Notes: generated by a model not told the origin, from the sequence alone. Shown: positions 1 to 7,385, counted from the first letter of the stretch. The stretch is 7,538 nt of DNA from an uncultured Helicobacter sp. (GCA_947179285.1 CAMXAV010000025.1:1-7538); one strand, 5' to 3'. Numbers and translations: made by a program.

Positions 1-1
1 C

Positions 2-301
2 CCACCCCCAACGCCTAAGGCGATGATTATCTCGATTCGTGGCGAGATTCTGCTGCTTGAACCGGGCAGCGGCGAGGTGCTTTGGGCTGCGGCGAGCTTG
101 TGGCGCGAAAGCGTGATTGACTTGCAACAAGGCGAGTTTGATAAAGCCGTGCAGAGTTATATCTATCACCATTCGCAAGGCATGCGCGATGAATTGTTGC
201 AGCATCTCCAAGCGGCATCGCCTGTCGTTTTGGCAAGCATGATTGACGAAATGCGCATGATGAAAGGTTTGCCCGTCTATCCCGATGCGCCTGTGTGGTG
301 A
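2..301 (+). CDS. Unidentified protein, C-terminal part (runs off left edge)
   Basis: The frame is open from base 2 to a TGA at 299-301, so about 99 codons are visible and the gene probably begins before the window. The first Met codon (ATG at 23) follows Pro-rich residues (PPPTPKA) and has only an AAGG two bases upstream, too close for a ribosome site, so it is more likely internal. The visible protein starts with a beta-strand-like stretch (IISIRGEILLLEPGSGEVLW) and continues as a largely helical, charged segment to ...YPDAPVW. The 'SGEVLW' pattern resembles the strand-turn-strand seen in some periplasmic lipoproteins of the CsgG/DUF799 kind, but this is only a resemblance. No membrane segment is visible. 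It lies 11 bases ahead of yejB and is probably co-transcribed. It is not recognisable as YejA or YejF. I do not know its function. Confidence 0.6.
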   Translation, partial: PPPTPKAMIISIRGEILLLEPGSGEVLWAAASLWRESVIDLQQGEFDKAVQSYIYHHSQGMRDELLQHLQAASPVVLASMIDEMRMMKGLPVYPDAPVW

Positions 302-312
302 TAAACATCTGA

Positions 313-1383
313 ATGCTTGTCTATCTTTGCAAACGGCTCGCGTTGTTGCTGCCCACATTGCTCGCAATCATCACGTTGAATTTTTTCATTATCCAAGCCG
401 CTCCCGGGGGTCCTGTGGAGCGCATGCTCGCCCAGCTCGAGAACCTAAACGCCGCTGATTCCAAAGGCGGCTTTGGCGCGGGGGGCGAGACGAGCATGAA
501 CATGCAGGGCTACAAAAACACGGCGATTACCGAACAAATGCGCGAGCAGATTCAAAAGCTCTATGGCTTCGATAAGCCGATTTGGGAACGTTATGTGTCG
601 ATGATTGCGTCCTACCTTAGCTTTGAGTTTGGCGAGAGTTACTACAAGCAGCAGCGGGTGTGGAATCTCATCATCGAGCGACTGCCCGTGTCGGTTTCGC
701 TTGGGCTTTGGAGCACGCTCTTGATTTACCTCATCAGCATTCCGCTTGGAATCAAAAAGGCAGTGGCGCATGGCTCGCGTTTTGATGCTTGGAGTAGCCT
801 CGTGATTATCGTCTGCCACGCGATTCCGACATTCCTTATCGCGATTTTGTGCATCATACTCTTTGCGGGCGGCAGCTTCCTCGAGCTCTTTCCGCTCAAG
901 GGGCTAAGCAGCGACTATGCGCACAATCTCGGATTCTTCGAGCGCGCGCTCGATTATCTATGGCACATCACCTTGCCCGTGCTCTCGCTCACGCTCGGTG
1001 GCTTCGCCGCGCTCACGCTCTTGTGCAAAAACTCGTTCCTCGAGGAAATCCACAAGCAATACACCATCACGGCGGCAATCAAGGGCGCAACGCATGCGCG
1101 CATTCTCTATGGGCATGTGTTTCGCAACGCAATGCTTATCGTCATCGCGGGCTTTCCGTCAGCCTTTGTCGGAATCTTCTTGAGCGGCTCGCTGCTGATT
1201 GAAATCATTTTCTCGCTCGAGGGCTTGGGGCTCTTGGGCTACGAATCGGCGCTCAATCGCGATTATCCTGTCGTGTTTGGCACGCTCTACATCTTTACGC
1301 TCATCGGGCTTCTCACGACCCTCGCAAGCGACTTGTGCTATCGGCTCATCGACCCGCGAATCGACTTCGAGGCGCGCGCATGA
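313..1383 (+). CDS. yejB: YejB-type oligopeptide ABC transporter permease
   Basis: Inner-membrane permease subunit of a YejABEF/Opp-type importer, which takes up oligopeptides (in E. coli also microcin C). The 356 residues match the family in length (E. coli YejB about 364) and layout: TM1 at about 9-28 ending in the signature QAAPGGPVE, a long periplasmic loop, then membrane segments near 126-145, 160-185, 219-237, 273-299 and 320-340. The cytoplasmic EAA-type coupling loop that docks the ATPase is at about 245-272, ending GHVFRNAM. The C-terminus DPRIDFEAR is typical of YejB. The start at 313 is supported because MLVYLCKRLALLLPTL lines up with the family N-terminus; the ribosome site is weak, suggesting coupling to the gene ending 11 bases upstream. 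The stop overlaps the yejE start as ATGA (1380-1383). Peptide specificity cannot be read from the permease. Family assignment is very secure. Confidence 0.96.
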   Translation: MLVYLCKRLALLLPTLLAIITLNFFIIQAAPGGPVERMLAQLENLNAADSKGGFGAGGETSMNMQGYKNTAITEQMREQIQKLYGFDKPIWERYVSMIASYLSFEFGESYYKQQRVWNLIIERLPVSVSLGLWSTLLIYLISIPLGIKKAVAHGSRFDAWSSLVIIVCHAIPTFLIAILCIILFAGGSFLELFPLKGLSSDYAHNLGFFERALDYLWHITLPVLSLTLGGFAALTLLCKNSFLEEIHKQYTITAAIKGATHARILYGHVFRNAMLIVIAGFPSAFVGIFLSGSLLIEIIFSLEGLGLLGYESALNRDYPVVFGTLYIFTLIGLLTTLASDLCYRLIDPRIDFEARA

Positions 1384-2384
1384 AGAGCCGTGCGCTCGCG
1401 TCTTTTGCGGCAAACAGGCGCGCCTTGTTCTCGCTCTATTTCCTGCTGCTGCTCTGCGTCTGCTCCGTTCTTGCGCCGATTCTTGCCAACGACAAGCCGC
1501 TTGTGCTTTCCTACAAGGGCGAGCTGTATTTCCCGATTTTCAAATTCTACCCCGAGACCACCTTTGGCGGCGCGTTTGAAAACGAAACAGATTATAAAGA
1601 CGCGGACATCATCGAATCGATAGAAAAACATGGCTGGATTCTATTTCCGCCCGTGCCATACAGCTATGATACGATTATTTTTGATTTAGATTCTCCGTCT
1701 CCCGCGCCACCTGGCGCGAAGAATTGGCTGGGCACAGACGACCAAAGCCGCGATTTGCTCGCGCGGCTGCTCTATGGCACGGCGATTTCGCTTGCGTTTG
1801 GAATCTTGCTCACATTTTTTAGCACCATCATTGGCGTTTTCATGGGCGCAATCATGGGCTATTTTGGCGGTAAAATCGACCTATTCTTGCAACGTTTTGT
1901 CGAAATCTACGCGTCCATGCCCGTGCTGTATTTGGTGATTATCTTCTCGAGCTTCGTCAATCCCAATTTCTGGTGGCTGCTGCTTTTCATGCTGTTTTTC
2001 TCGTGGGTCGAGCTCGTTGCGCTCGTGCGTGCCGAGTTTTTGCGTGCGCGCAATCTCGACTATGTCCGCGCGAGCAAGGCGCTTGGCGCAAGCGCGCCGC
2101 GCATCATCTTTCGCCACATCTTGCCCAACACCGCGCCGCTTATCCTAAGTCTGCTGCCCTTCATCTTGAGCAATTCTATCGTGTTGCTCACATCGCTTGA
2201 TTTCTTGGGCTTTGGGCTGCCGCCTGGCTCGCCTAGTCTTGGCGAGATTCTACTGCAAGCAAAAGAGAATCTGCATGCGCCATGGATTGGAATCACCGCC
2301 TTTGTATTTATCGCATTTTTATTGAGCCTGCTCGTGTTTGTGGGCGAGGGATTGCGCGATGCGTTTGACCCGCGCCTAAGATAG
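1380..2384 (+). CDS. yejE: YejE-type oligopeptide ABC transporter permease
   Basis: Second permease subunit, expected to form a heterodimer with YejB. With the ATG at 1380 it is 334 residues (E. coli YejE about 341). TM1 is at about 15-35, followed by the ANDKP motif and a long periplasmic insert (about 38-110) with YFP, FGG and HGWILFPP, characteristic of YejE. NWLGTDDQSRDLLARLLYG begins the transport core, with membrane segments near 132-160, 178-213, 250-272 and 303-323. A classic EAA loop is at about 219-250 (EFLRARNLDYVRASKALGAS, then RHILPN). The C-terminus GEGLRDAFDPRLR fits the family. An upstream in-frame ATG at 1335 would add 15 residues inside yejB. The 1380 start is preferred because it gives an ATGA overlap, has CGAGG at 1368-1372, and fits the family N-terminus. 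No yejF follows: the next gene is an unrelated lipoprotein 74 bases downstream. Confidence 0.95.
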   Translation: MKSRALASFAANRRALFSLYFLLLLCVCSVLAPILANDKPLVLSYKGELYFPIFKFYPETTFGGAFENETDYKDADIIESIEKHGWILFPPVPYSYDTIIFDLDSPSPAPPGAKNWLGTDDQSRDLLARLLYGTAISLAFGILLTFFSTIIGVFMGAIMGYFGGKIDLFLQRFVEIYASMPVLYLVIIFSSFVNPNFWWLLLFMLFFSWVELVALVRAEFLRARNLDYVRASKALGASAPRIIFRHILPNTAPLILSLLPFILSNSIVLLTSLDFLGFGLPPGSPSLGEILLQAKENLHAPWIGITAFVFIAFLLSLLVFVGEGLRDAFDPRLR

Positions 2385-2410
2385 CGATTGAGGTAAGCAT
2401 TAGGCAATTT

Positions 2411-2437
2411 GCGATAGAATGATATAGAATTATCATT
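2411..2437 (+). promoter_or_regulatory. Candidate promoter with 7-6-7 inverted repeat operator
   Basis: This lies in the only AT-rich gap between the yej genes and the lipoprotein operon. Two TAGAAT hexamers (2415-2420 and 2425-2430) each match five of six bases of the sigma-70 minus-10 consensus. The second is the exact centre of a perfect inverted repeat, AATGATA (2418-2424) and TATCATT (2431-2437). A symmetric operator over a minus-10 element is a common repressor arrangement, and the TGATA/TATCA half sites look like Fur-family boxes. No clear minus-35 is seen, which is normal in Helicobacter. The start codon follows at 2459 with GGGGAA at 2448-2453. The inverted repeat is certain; promoter and operator roles are inferred. 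Confidence 0.35.
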
Positions 2438-2458
2438 TCTGCTATATGGGGAATTGTC

Positions 2459-3118
2459 ATGAAACATTTACGCAAAATTTCGGATTGTGCAATCATTGGG
2501 ACAATGGGCGCGCTCGTTCTCGTGAGCATGAACGCATGCTCGAGCGGCGATGCGCAAGAGCGCGGCGACAATGTTGCTGTGTCAAAGGCGGCGCAACGAG
2601 GCGCGTTTGTTGTGATACAAGAAAACGAGGACGGGAGCTATAAGATTCTCGAGGAGCACCCAAGCGAGACCACACGTATTTTGCTCAAGAAGCCTGACGG
2701 CAGCGAGCGCATGCTGACCCAAGAAGAAATCGATGCGCTTGTCGCCGAAGAGAATCAAAAGATTGACAACGGCACGAGCCAACTCACAAACCCCACAGGC
2801 GGCGGGCTTTCGCTTGGCGAAACGATTCTTGCGAGCGCCGCTGGCGCAATCATCGGGAGCTGGATTGGCAGCAAGCTGTTCAACAACAACAACTTCGCCA
2901 ACCAACAGCGCAGCGCATATTCCTCGCCCCAAGCCTATGAGCGCAGCCAAAATGTGCGCCAAAACACCGCGCGCGCGGCAAGCGGCGCAACGAGCGGGCG
3001 CAGCGGATTCTTTAGCCCCCAAAGCGGCGCTTCGTCAGCCACACAAAGCGCCACATCGCGCCAAAGCACATCGAGCGGCACGAGCTCTGCTTCATCAAGC
3101 AGCGGCGTTGGAGGTTGA
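2459..3118 (+). CDS. UPF0323-family lipoprotein
   Basis: Predicted exported lipoprotein of 219 residues. The N-terminus is basic (MKHLRKIS), then a hydrophobic segment (about 11-25) and a lipobox-like SMNAC with Cys27 as the acylated residue; Met at -3 and Asn at -2 are not the classic Leu-Ala/Ser. A conserved small domain follows (about 45-105: [20 protein letters not shown], then [18 protein letters not shown]). Residues 114-140 form a glycine-zipper-like hydrophobic segment ([20 protein letters not shown], then SWIGSKLF). The tail (about 141-219) is low complexity, rich in Ser, Gln, Ala and Thr. This order matches the UPF0323 lipoproteins of Helicobacter and Campylobacter. GGGGAA at 2448-2453 precedes the ATG by five bases. 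It is the first gene of an apparent operon and is coupled to the ATP-grasp gene. Its biochemical role is unknown; a link to envelope integrity or stress is inference. Confidence 0.9.
   Translation: MKHLRKISDCAIIGTMGALVLVSMNACSSGDAQERGDNVAVSKAAQRGAFVVIQENEDGSYKILEEHPSETTRILLKKPDGSERMLTQEEIDALVAEENQKIDNGTSQLTNPTGGGLSLGETILASAAGAIIGSWIGSKLFNNNNFANQQRSAYSSPQAYERSQNVRQNTARAASGATSGRSGFFSPQSGASSATQSATSRQSTSSGTSSASSSSGVGG
3110..3114 (+). promoter_or_regulatory. Strong Shine-Dalgarno inside lipoprotein end
   Basis: GGAGG lies within the last codons of the lipoprotein gene (Gly-Gly before TGA 3116-3118) and six bases upstream of the ATG at 3121. It settles the start of the next gene: a TTG at 3115 directly touches the GGAGG and could not use it. 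It is the best ribosome site in the window and indicates translational coupling. Confidence 0.75.
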
Positions 3119-3120
3119 GC

Positions 3121-4296
3121 ATGGAAATCACCAAGCTAAAGGCTTTGCAGCCCGAGTTCCTCGAAGAAATTGGCTTTAGCTGGCACACAGACCCCGATTC
3201 GACTCCATACATTGCCGATGAGGCAGTCGCGGTTAGCGAGGACGAGGCAGAGGCGTATTATGCCGCCGCAAACGAGCTGTATGATATGTTCATCGAGGCG
3301 GGGGAGCATGTGATAAAAAATAATCTATTCTTCGAGCTTGGAATCCCGTTTAATGCGGTTGATATGATACGCATGAGCTGGGAAGACGAGATTCATTGGC
3401 ATCTATACGGGCGATTCGATTTCGCCGGCGGGCTCGATGGGCAGCCGATTAAGCTGCTTGAGTTCAACGCCGACACGCCGACAATGCTGTTTGAAAGCGC
3501 GATTGTGCAATGGGCGCTGCTCAAGGCAAACGGCATGGACGAAACCATGCAATTCAATAATGTCTATGAGGCATTGCGCGATAATTTCAAGCGGCTCATC
3601 ACGCTTGGCGAGGACATTTCGGCGTTTGAGGAGATGTATGAGGGCTGGGGGATTCTGTTTTCGAGCATTGCGGGCAATGCCGAAGAGGAACAGACCGTGC
3701 GCCTGCTTGAACACATCGCCAAAGAAGCGGGATTCAACACGCATTTTTGCTATGCGCACGAGGCGCATTTAAGCGCCGATGAAGGGCTATTTTGCAACGA
3801 GCAAAACTATGAGTTTTGGTTCAAGCTCATTCCTTGGGAGATGATTAGTGTCGATGAGCCCGACATGGCGGCGCTCATGACAGAGATGATGCGCAACAAA
3901 AACACGATTTTTCTCAATCCTGCCTATACATTGATGTTTCAATCAAAGCGAATCTTGAAGATTCTCTGGGATTTGTTCCCGAATCACCCCTTGCTGCTTG
4001 AGACAAGCTTTGAGCCACTCAAAGGCAAAAAAATGGTCAAAAAGCATGCGTTTTCTCGCGAGGGCGAGAATGTCGCAATCCTCGAGCCAAACGGCAATGC
4101 GCTCATCGAAAAGGGCGGCAATTATGGCAATCTGCCCGCGATTTATCAAGAATATGTCCCGCTCAATGCGCATGCAAACGAGCGCTATCAGGCGAATGTG
4201 TTCTATGCGTATGAGGCATGCGCGTTGGGCTTTCGGCGCGGCGGCGAGATTCTGGATAATTATTCTAAATTTGTCAGTCATTATATCAAGCCCTAA
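3121..4296 (+). CDS. Glutathionylspermidine synthase-like ATP-grasp ligase (YgiC/YjfC type)
   Basis: Predicted cytoplasmic ATP-dependent acid-amine ligase of 391 residues, related to the synthetase half of glutathionylspermidine synthase but without the amidase domain. The N-terminus contains FSWHTD...TPYIADEAV. The substrate/metal region YGRFDF...IKLLEFNADTPTMLFE keeps the Arg, Asp, Glu and Asn of the family (R98, D100, E114, N116). A C-terminal ATP-grasp element, KKHAFSREGENVAILEPNG (about 307-325), corresponds to the KPxxxREGxNV nucleotide-binding strand, although Pro is replaced here (KKH). QEYVPL follows near 344-349. The length fits stand-alone YgiC-like proteins. Such proteins are often annotated as glutathionylspermidine synthase, but E. 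coli YgiC and YjfC, as I recall, lack that activity, so the true substrate is open. The start is set by GGAGG at 3110-3114. It ends nine bases before ileS. Confidence 0.92.
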   Translation: MEITKLKALQPEFLEEIGFSWHTDPDSTPYIADEAVAVSEDEAEAYYAAANELYDMFIEAGEHVIKNNLFFELGIPFNAVDMIRMSWEDEIHWHLYGRFDFAGGLDGQPIKLLEFNADTPTMLFESAIVQWALLKANGMDETMQFNNVYEALRDNFKRLITLGEDISAFEEMYEGWGILFSSIAGNAEEEQTVRLLEHIAKEAGFNTHFCYAHEAHLSADEGLFCNEQNYEFWFKLIPWEMISVDEPDMAALMTEMMRNKNTIFLNPAYTLMFQSKRILKILWDLFPNHPLLLETSFEPLKGKKMVKKHAFSREGENVAILEPNGNALIEKGGNYGNLPAIYQEYVPLNAHANERYQANVFYAYEACALGFRRGGEILDNYSKFVSHYIKP

Positions 4297-4305
4297 GGAA
4301 TCTGA

Positions 4306-7050
4306 ATGGATTATAAAAACACCCTGATTTTGCCCGAGACGACCTTCCCGATGCGCGGCAATCTCCCCCAAAACGAGCCCAAGACCTACCAAAAATGGAA
4401 AGATTCCAATGTCTATGCGAAAATGAAAAAGCAGCGCGCAGAAGCGCCGAGCTTCAACCTGCATGATGGACCTCCGTATGCGAATGGGCATATCCATATC
4501 GGGCATGCGCTGAATAAGATTCTCAAAGACATCATCGTGAAAATCCATTATTTTCATGGCAAAAATGTGCGCTACACGCCGGGCTGGGATTGTCATGGCT
4601 TGCCAATCGAGCAGCAAGTCGAGAAGAATCTGGGCAAGGCAAAGAAAGATTCTTTGCCCAAAAGCGAGGTGCGCGCGCTCTGCCGCGAGCATGCCAAAAA
4701 GTTTTTAGAGATTCAAAGCGAGGAGTTCCAACGGCTCGGCGTTTTGGGCGATTTTGAGAACCCTTACAAAACAATGGACTTTACGTTCGAATCCAACATC
4801 TACCGCGTCCTTTGCGAGGTCGCCAAAAAGGGGCTGCTTGTTGAGCGTTCCAAGCCCATTTATTGGAGCTGGGCTTGCGAAACGGCGCTTGCCGATGCGG
4901 AGGTGGAATACCACGACAAGGTCTCGGATTCTATTTTTGTCGCGTTCGACTTGAGCGAGCAATCATGTGAGAAGCTTGGAATCGCGCATGCCAAAGCCGT
5001 GATTTGGACGACAACGCCATGGACGCTGCCCGCAAACCAAGCGATTTGCCTCAACCCGCATGCGCAGTATGTCCTGACGGGCGAGGGGCTGATTTTTGCC
5101 AAGCCCTTGTTGCAAAGCGCGGTCGAGAAGGGGCTAAGCAGCGGCGCGATTGCGCGCGAGTTTGCCGCAAACGAGCTCGAGAATCTCATCGCCAAAAATC
5201 CGCTCAATGGGCGCGATTCGATTCTTATTCTCGGCGAGCATGTAACGATGGACGGCGGCAGCGGGCTCGTGCACAGCGCGCCTGGGCACGGCGAGGACGA
5301 TTATTATATCTGCCTCAAATATGGAATCACCGATGTCCTCATGCCCGTTGATGACAAGGGGCGATTCAGCGAGGAGCTCCGCCGCTTTGGGCTTTTGCGC
5401 CAAGACGCGCTCGATGAGCTCGTGGGCATGCACATCTTTAAGGCGCAGGATAGAATCCTCGAGCTGCTCGGCGATTCGCTATTGCTGCACACGAAAATCA
5501 CGCATTCCTATCCCTATTGTTGGCGCAGCCACGAGCCCGTGATTTATCGCGCCACAAAGCAATGGTTCATCGTGATGGACAAGCCCTTTTACGAGGGCAA
5601 GACATTGCGCGAGCTCGCACTAAGCGCGATTGACGCGACAACCTTCTACCCCGCTGTGGGCAAGAACAGAATCCGCACAATGGTCGAGAACCGCCCCGAT
5701 TGGTGCATTTCGCGCCAACGCGATTGGGGCGTGCCGATTGCCTTTTTTCGCGACAAAACCACGCAAGAAGTCGTGCTCGCGCCCGAAGTTTTGGACTTTG
5801 TCGCCAATGAGTTTGCGCAGCATGGTTGCGATGTGTGGTGGGACAAACCCACGCAGCAGCTGCTGCCGCCAAGCTGGCAAGACAAAGCTGAAAACCTCGA
5901 AAAATGCGACAATATCCTCGATGTGTGGTTCGATAGCGGCAGCACATGGCAGGCTGTGCTAAAAAGCGGAATCTATGATGCGGGCGGCTACCCGGCTGAT
6001 GTGTATTTAGAAGGCAGCGACCAACACCGCGGCTGGTTTCAAAGCTCGCTTCTGCTAAGCTGCATCTTGCAAGGGCATGCGCCCTATCGGAGCATTCTCA
6101 CGCATGGCTTCACGATGGACGAAAACGGCGAAAAGATGAGCAAATCTAAGGGCAATGTGATTGCGCCCGAAGACGTGCGCAAGGAGTTTGGCAGCGAGAT
6201 TCTGCGGCTTTGGGTCGCGCTTTGCGATTTTCAAAACGACCAAAAGATGTCGCAAAACATCTTGAAGCAAACCGCCGAGAACTACCGCAAGATTCGCAAC
6301 ACATTGCGCTTTTTGCTCGCCAACACGAGCGATTTGCCCGAGCTTTCTTTGCAAAACCTAAGCGCGATTGATTGCTGGATTTTGCAGCATGCAAAGAATG
6401 TCTTTGGCGAGGCGAGCGCGGCGCTGCTGTCGTATGATTTCTCCGTTGCGCTGCCGCTGCTTAGCCATTTTATCGTGAATGAGCTTAGCGGAATCTATCT
6501 TGATTTGTGCAAGGATATTTTGTATTGCGATGCGCCAAACAGCCCGCGCCGCCGCGCTGCGCAAAGCGCAATGGCGCTGATTGCCCAAAAGCTCTTCGAG
6601 CTGCTCGCGCCGATTCTGACATACACGATTGACGAGGCGATTACGCATGCGCGCGGCTATCTCGCGAGCGCAAACCAAGACGTCTTCGAGCTGCTCTACA
6701 CGCCGCTGCCCCCGTTGAGTGCGCAAAACTTTGAGCAGCTGCTTGCCATTCGCTCGCTCTTTCTCGAAAAGATTGATATGCTCAAGAAGAGCGGGGCGAT
6801 TAAATCCACGCTCGAGGTGAGCCTCGTTGTGCCGAGCGATTTTTGCTTTGCCGAGATGGGCGCGTGGCTTATGGTGAGCGAGGTGGGCGCAGAGATTGCG
6901 CACGGCGGAATCCTCGCCGAGTTTGAGTGCGAGGGCAAGCGCTTTATGCTTGCGCGCTCAAGGCTGCACAAATGCCCACGTTGCTGGCAGTTTTTGGCGC
7001 ACGAGCCGCAGAGTTTGTGCCCACGTTGCGCGGAAGTCGTGCATGTTTGA
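4306..7050 (+). CDS. ileS: Isoleucyl-tRNA synthetase
   Basis: Cytoplasmic class Ia aminoacyl-tRNA synthetase that activates isoleucine, charges tRNA-Ile and edits mischarged valine. It is complete at 914 residues (bacterial type about 910-940). Visible in order: [20 protein letters not shown] with the HIGH motif at 64-67; [11 protein letters not shown] (234-244), the threonine-rich part of the CP1 editing domain; [15 protein letters not shown] with the editing-site GHGEDD at 327-332; DVWFDSG (539-545); [13 protein letters not shown] (569 on); KMSKS at 610-614; and a C-terminal zinc ribbon with Cys890, Cys893, Cys905 and Cys908. No key residue is missing. AAGGAA (4295-4300) overlaps the stop of the ATP-grasp gene and lies five bases before the ATG. 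Placement downstream of a lipoprotein/ATP-grasp pair suggests co-transcription; no T-box or leader structure is apparent upstream. Confidence 0.98.
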   Translation: MDYKNTLILPETTFPMRGNLPQNEPKTYQKWKDSNVYAKMKKQRAEAPSFNLHDGPPYANGHIHIGHALNKILKDIIVKIHYFHGKNVRYTPGWDCHGLPIEQQVEKNLGKAKKDSLPKSEVRALCREHAKKFLEIQSEEFQRLGVLGDFENPYKTMDFTFESNIYRVLCEVAKKGLLVERSKPIYWSWACETALADAEVEYHDKVSDSIFVAFDLSEQSCEKLGIAHAKAVIWTTTPWTLPANQAICLNPHAQYVLTGEGLIFAKPLLQSAVEKGLSSGAIAREFAANELENLIAKNPLNGRDSILILGEHVTMDGGSGLVHSAPGHGEDDYYICLKYGITDVLMPVDDKGRFSEELRRFGLLRQDALDELVGMHIFKAQDRILELLGDSLLLHTKITHSYPYCWRSHEPVIYRATKQWFIVMDKPFYEGKTLRELALSAIDATTFYPAVGKNRIRTMVENRPDWCISRQRDWGVPIAFFRDKTTQEVVLAPEVLDFVANEFAQHGCDVWWDKPTQQLLPPSWQDKAENLEKCDNILDVWFDSGSTWQAVLKSGIYDAGGYPADVYLEGSDQHRGWFQSSLLLSCILQGHAPYRSILTHGFTMDENGEKMSKSKGNVIAPEDVRKEFGSEILRLWVALCDFQNDQKMSQNILKQTAENYRKIRNTLRFLLANTSDLPELSLQNLSAIDCWILQHAKNVFGEASAALLSYDFSVALPLLSHFIVNELSGIYLDLCKDILYCDAPNSPRRRAAQSAMALIAQKLFELLAPILTYTIDEAITHARGYLASANQDVFELLYTPLPPLSAQNFEQLLAIRSLFLEKIDMLKKSGAIKSTLEVSLVVPSDFCFAEMGAWLMVSEVGAEIAHGGILAEFECEGKRFMLARSRLHKCPRCWQFLAHEPQSLCPRCAEVVHV

Positions 7051-7147
7051 TTTGTCTGTGCCCATCACATGGAAAGAAATCGCGCTCACAGCGGTTGTTG
7101 TCTGGCTCGCTATGGGCGTGTCGTATTGGGCGCTGAAGCGGAAATAG
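7043..7147 (+). CDS. Small single-pass membrane protein overlapping ileS end
   Basis: A 34-codon ORF starting with ATG at 7043 in a different frame from ileS and overlapping its last eight bases; stop TAG at 7145-7147. GGAAG at 7032-7036, inside ileS, is six bases upstream of the ATG, a plausible ribosome site. The product begins [15 protein letters not shown] and has one hydrophobic stretch (about 12-30: [19 protein letters not shown]) followed by a basic end, LKRK, so a cytoplasmic C-terminus is expected. Composition, spacing and overlap all look like a genuine last gene of the operon. Tiny membrane ORFs next to ileS may exist in other Campylobacterota (I recall one in C. jejuni, unverified). 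Function unknown. A same-frame ORF starting at 6896 inside ileS is not the preferred start. Confidence 0.6.
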   Translation: MFDLSVPITWKEIALTAVVVWLAMGVSYWALKRK

Positions 7148-7171
7148 GGCGGGGGATAAATATTAAGAATC

Positions 7172-7190
7172 GCAAACGCGTTGCGTTTGC
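7172..7190 (+). terminator. Perfect hairpin after the operon, possible terminator
   Basis: GCAAACGC (7172-7179), loop GTT, GCGTTTGC (7183-7190): an uninterrupted 8-bp stem 24 bases after the last stop codon. Position suggests transcript end, but the downstream sequence TGTGCTTCTG is not a proper T-tract, so it may instead only protect the 3' end or be another repeat. Confidence 0.35.
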
Positions 7191-7203
7191 TGTGCTTCTG
7201 CTG

Positions 7204-7292
7204 TGTCATTGCGAGCGTGAGCGAAGCAATCAAACGTGTTGGTTACCCCGCATTGTTGATTGCCACGCTCGCGCCGCTCGCTCGCAATGACA
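7204..7292. repeat. Inverted pair of TGTCATTGCGAG repeats (REP/MITE-like, 89 bp)
   Basis: The left arm reads TGTCATTGCGAGCGTGAGCG and continues to GCAATCAA (to 7233). The right arm on the minus strand reads TGTCATTGCGAGCGAGCGGC and ends GCAATCAA (7292 back to 7256). The arms share the first 14 bases and the last eight, separated by about 22 bases. Each arm can also fold alone: in the left arm ATTGC (7208-7212) pairs with GCAAT (7226-7230) around a small GC helix with a GTGA loop. Repeats of this TGTCATTGCGAG...GCAATC type are, from memory, dispersed in many bacterial genomes. No transposase gene is present. Confidence 0.8.
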
Positions 7293-7324
7293 ATGGAATC
7301 TTTTGTGATTCTGTATATTTTTTT

Positions 7325-7385
7325 GGAGGTGCGATTTCAATCGCACATATCAAATGATAATGAGTGCGACTAAAGTCGCACCTCC
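7325..7385. repeat. Nested double-hairpin palindrome (61 bp)
   Basis: The element is bounded by GGAG (7325-7328) and CTCC (7382-7385). The left half contains GTGCGATT/AATCGCAC (7329-7336 with 7339-7346). The right half contains GTGCGACT/AGTCGCAC (7364-7371 with 7374-7381). The halves are also near-complementary to each other, so the segment can form either two small hairpins or one long stem. The centre (7347-7363) is AT-rich. No ORF or known motif explains it. Confidence 0.75.

Noticed and set aside
1335..1379. Upstream ATG extending yejE by 15 residues
   Set aside because: The extension lies in yejB, is Arg/Pro rich and does not match YejE N-termini; the ATGA overlap start at 1380 is better.
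3115..3120. TTG start for the ATP-grasp gene
   Set aside because: It immediately abuts the GGAGG ribosome site; ATG at 3121 has correct six-base spacing.
3943..4692. 249-codon ORF on the - strand opposite the ligase/ileS junction
   Set aside because: It lies antisense to two clearly conserved proteins and shows no recognisable family; long antisense frames are expected with this codon bias.
7069..7290. 73-codon ORF on the + strand across the small membrane ORF and repeats
   Set aside because: Its C-terminal half (CHCERERSNQ...) is simply the translation of the TGTCATTGCGAG repeat arms; no ribosome site.
7296..7324. GAATC/GATTC hairpin followed by a seven-T run as a terminator
   Set aside because: Only five weak base pairs and the T-run starts six bases after the stem, so it is not convincing.
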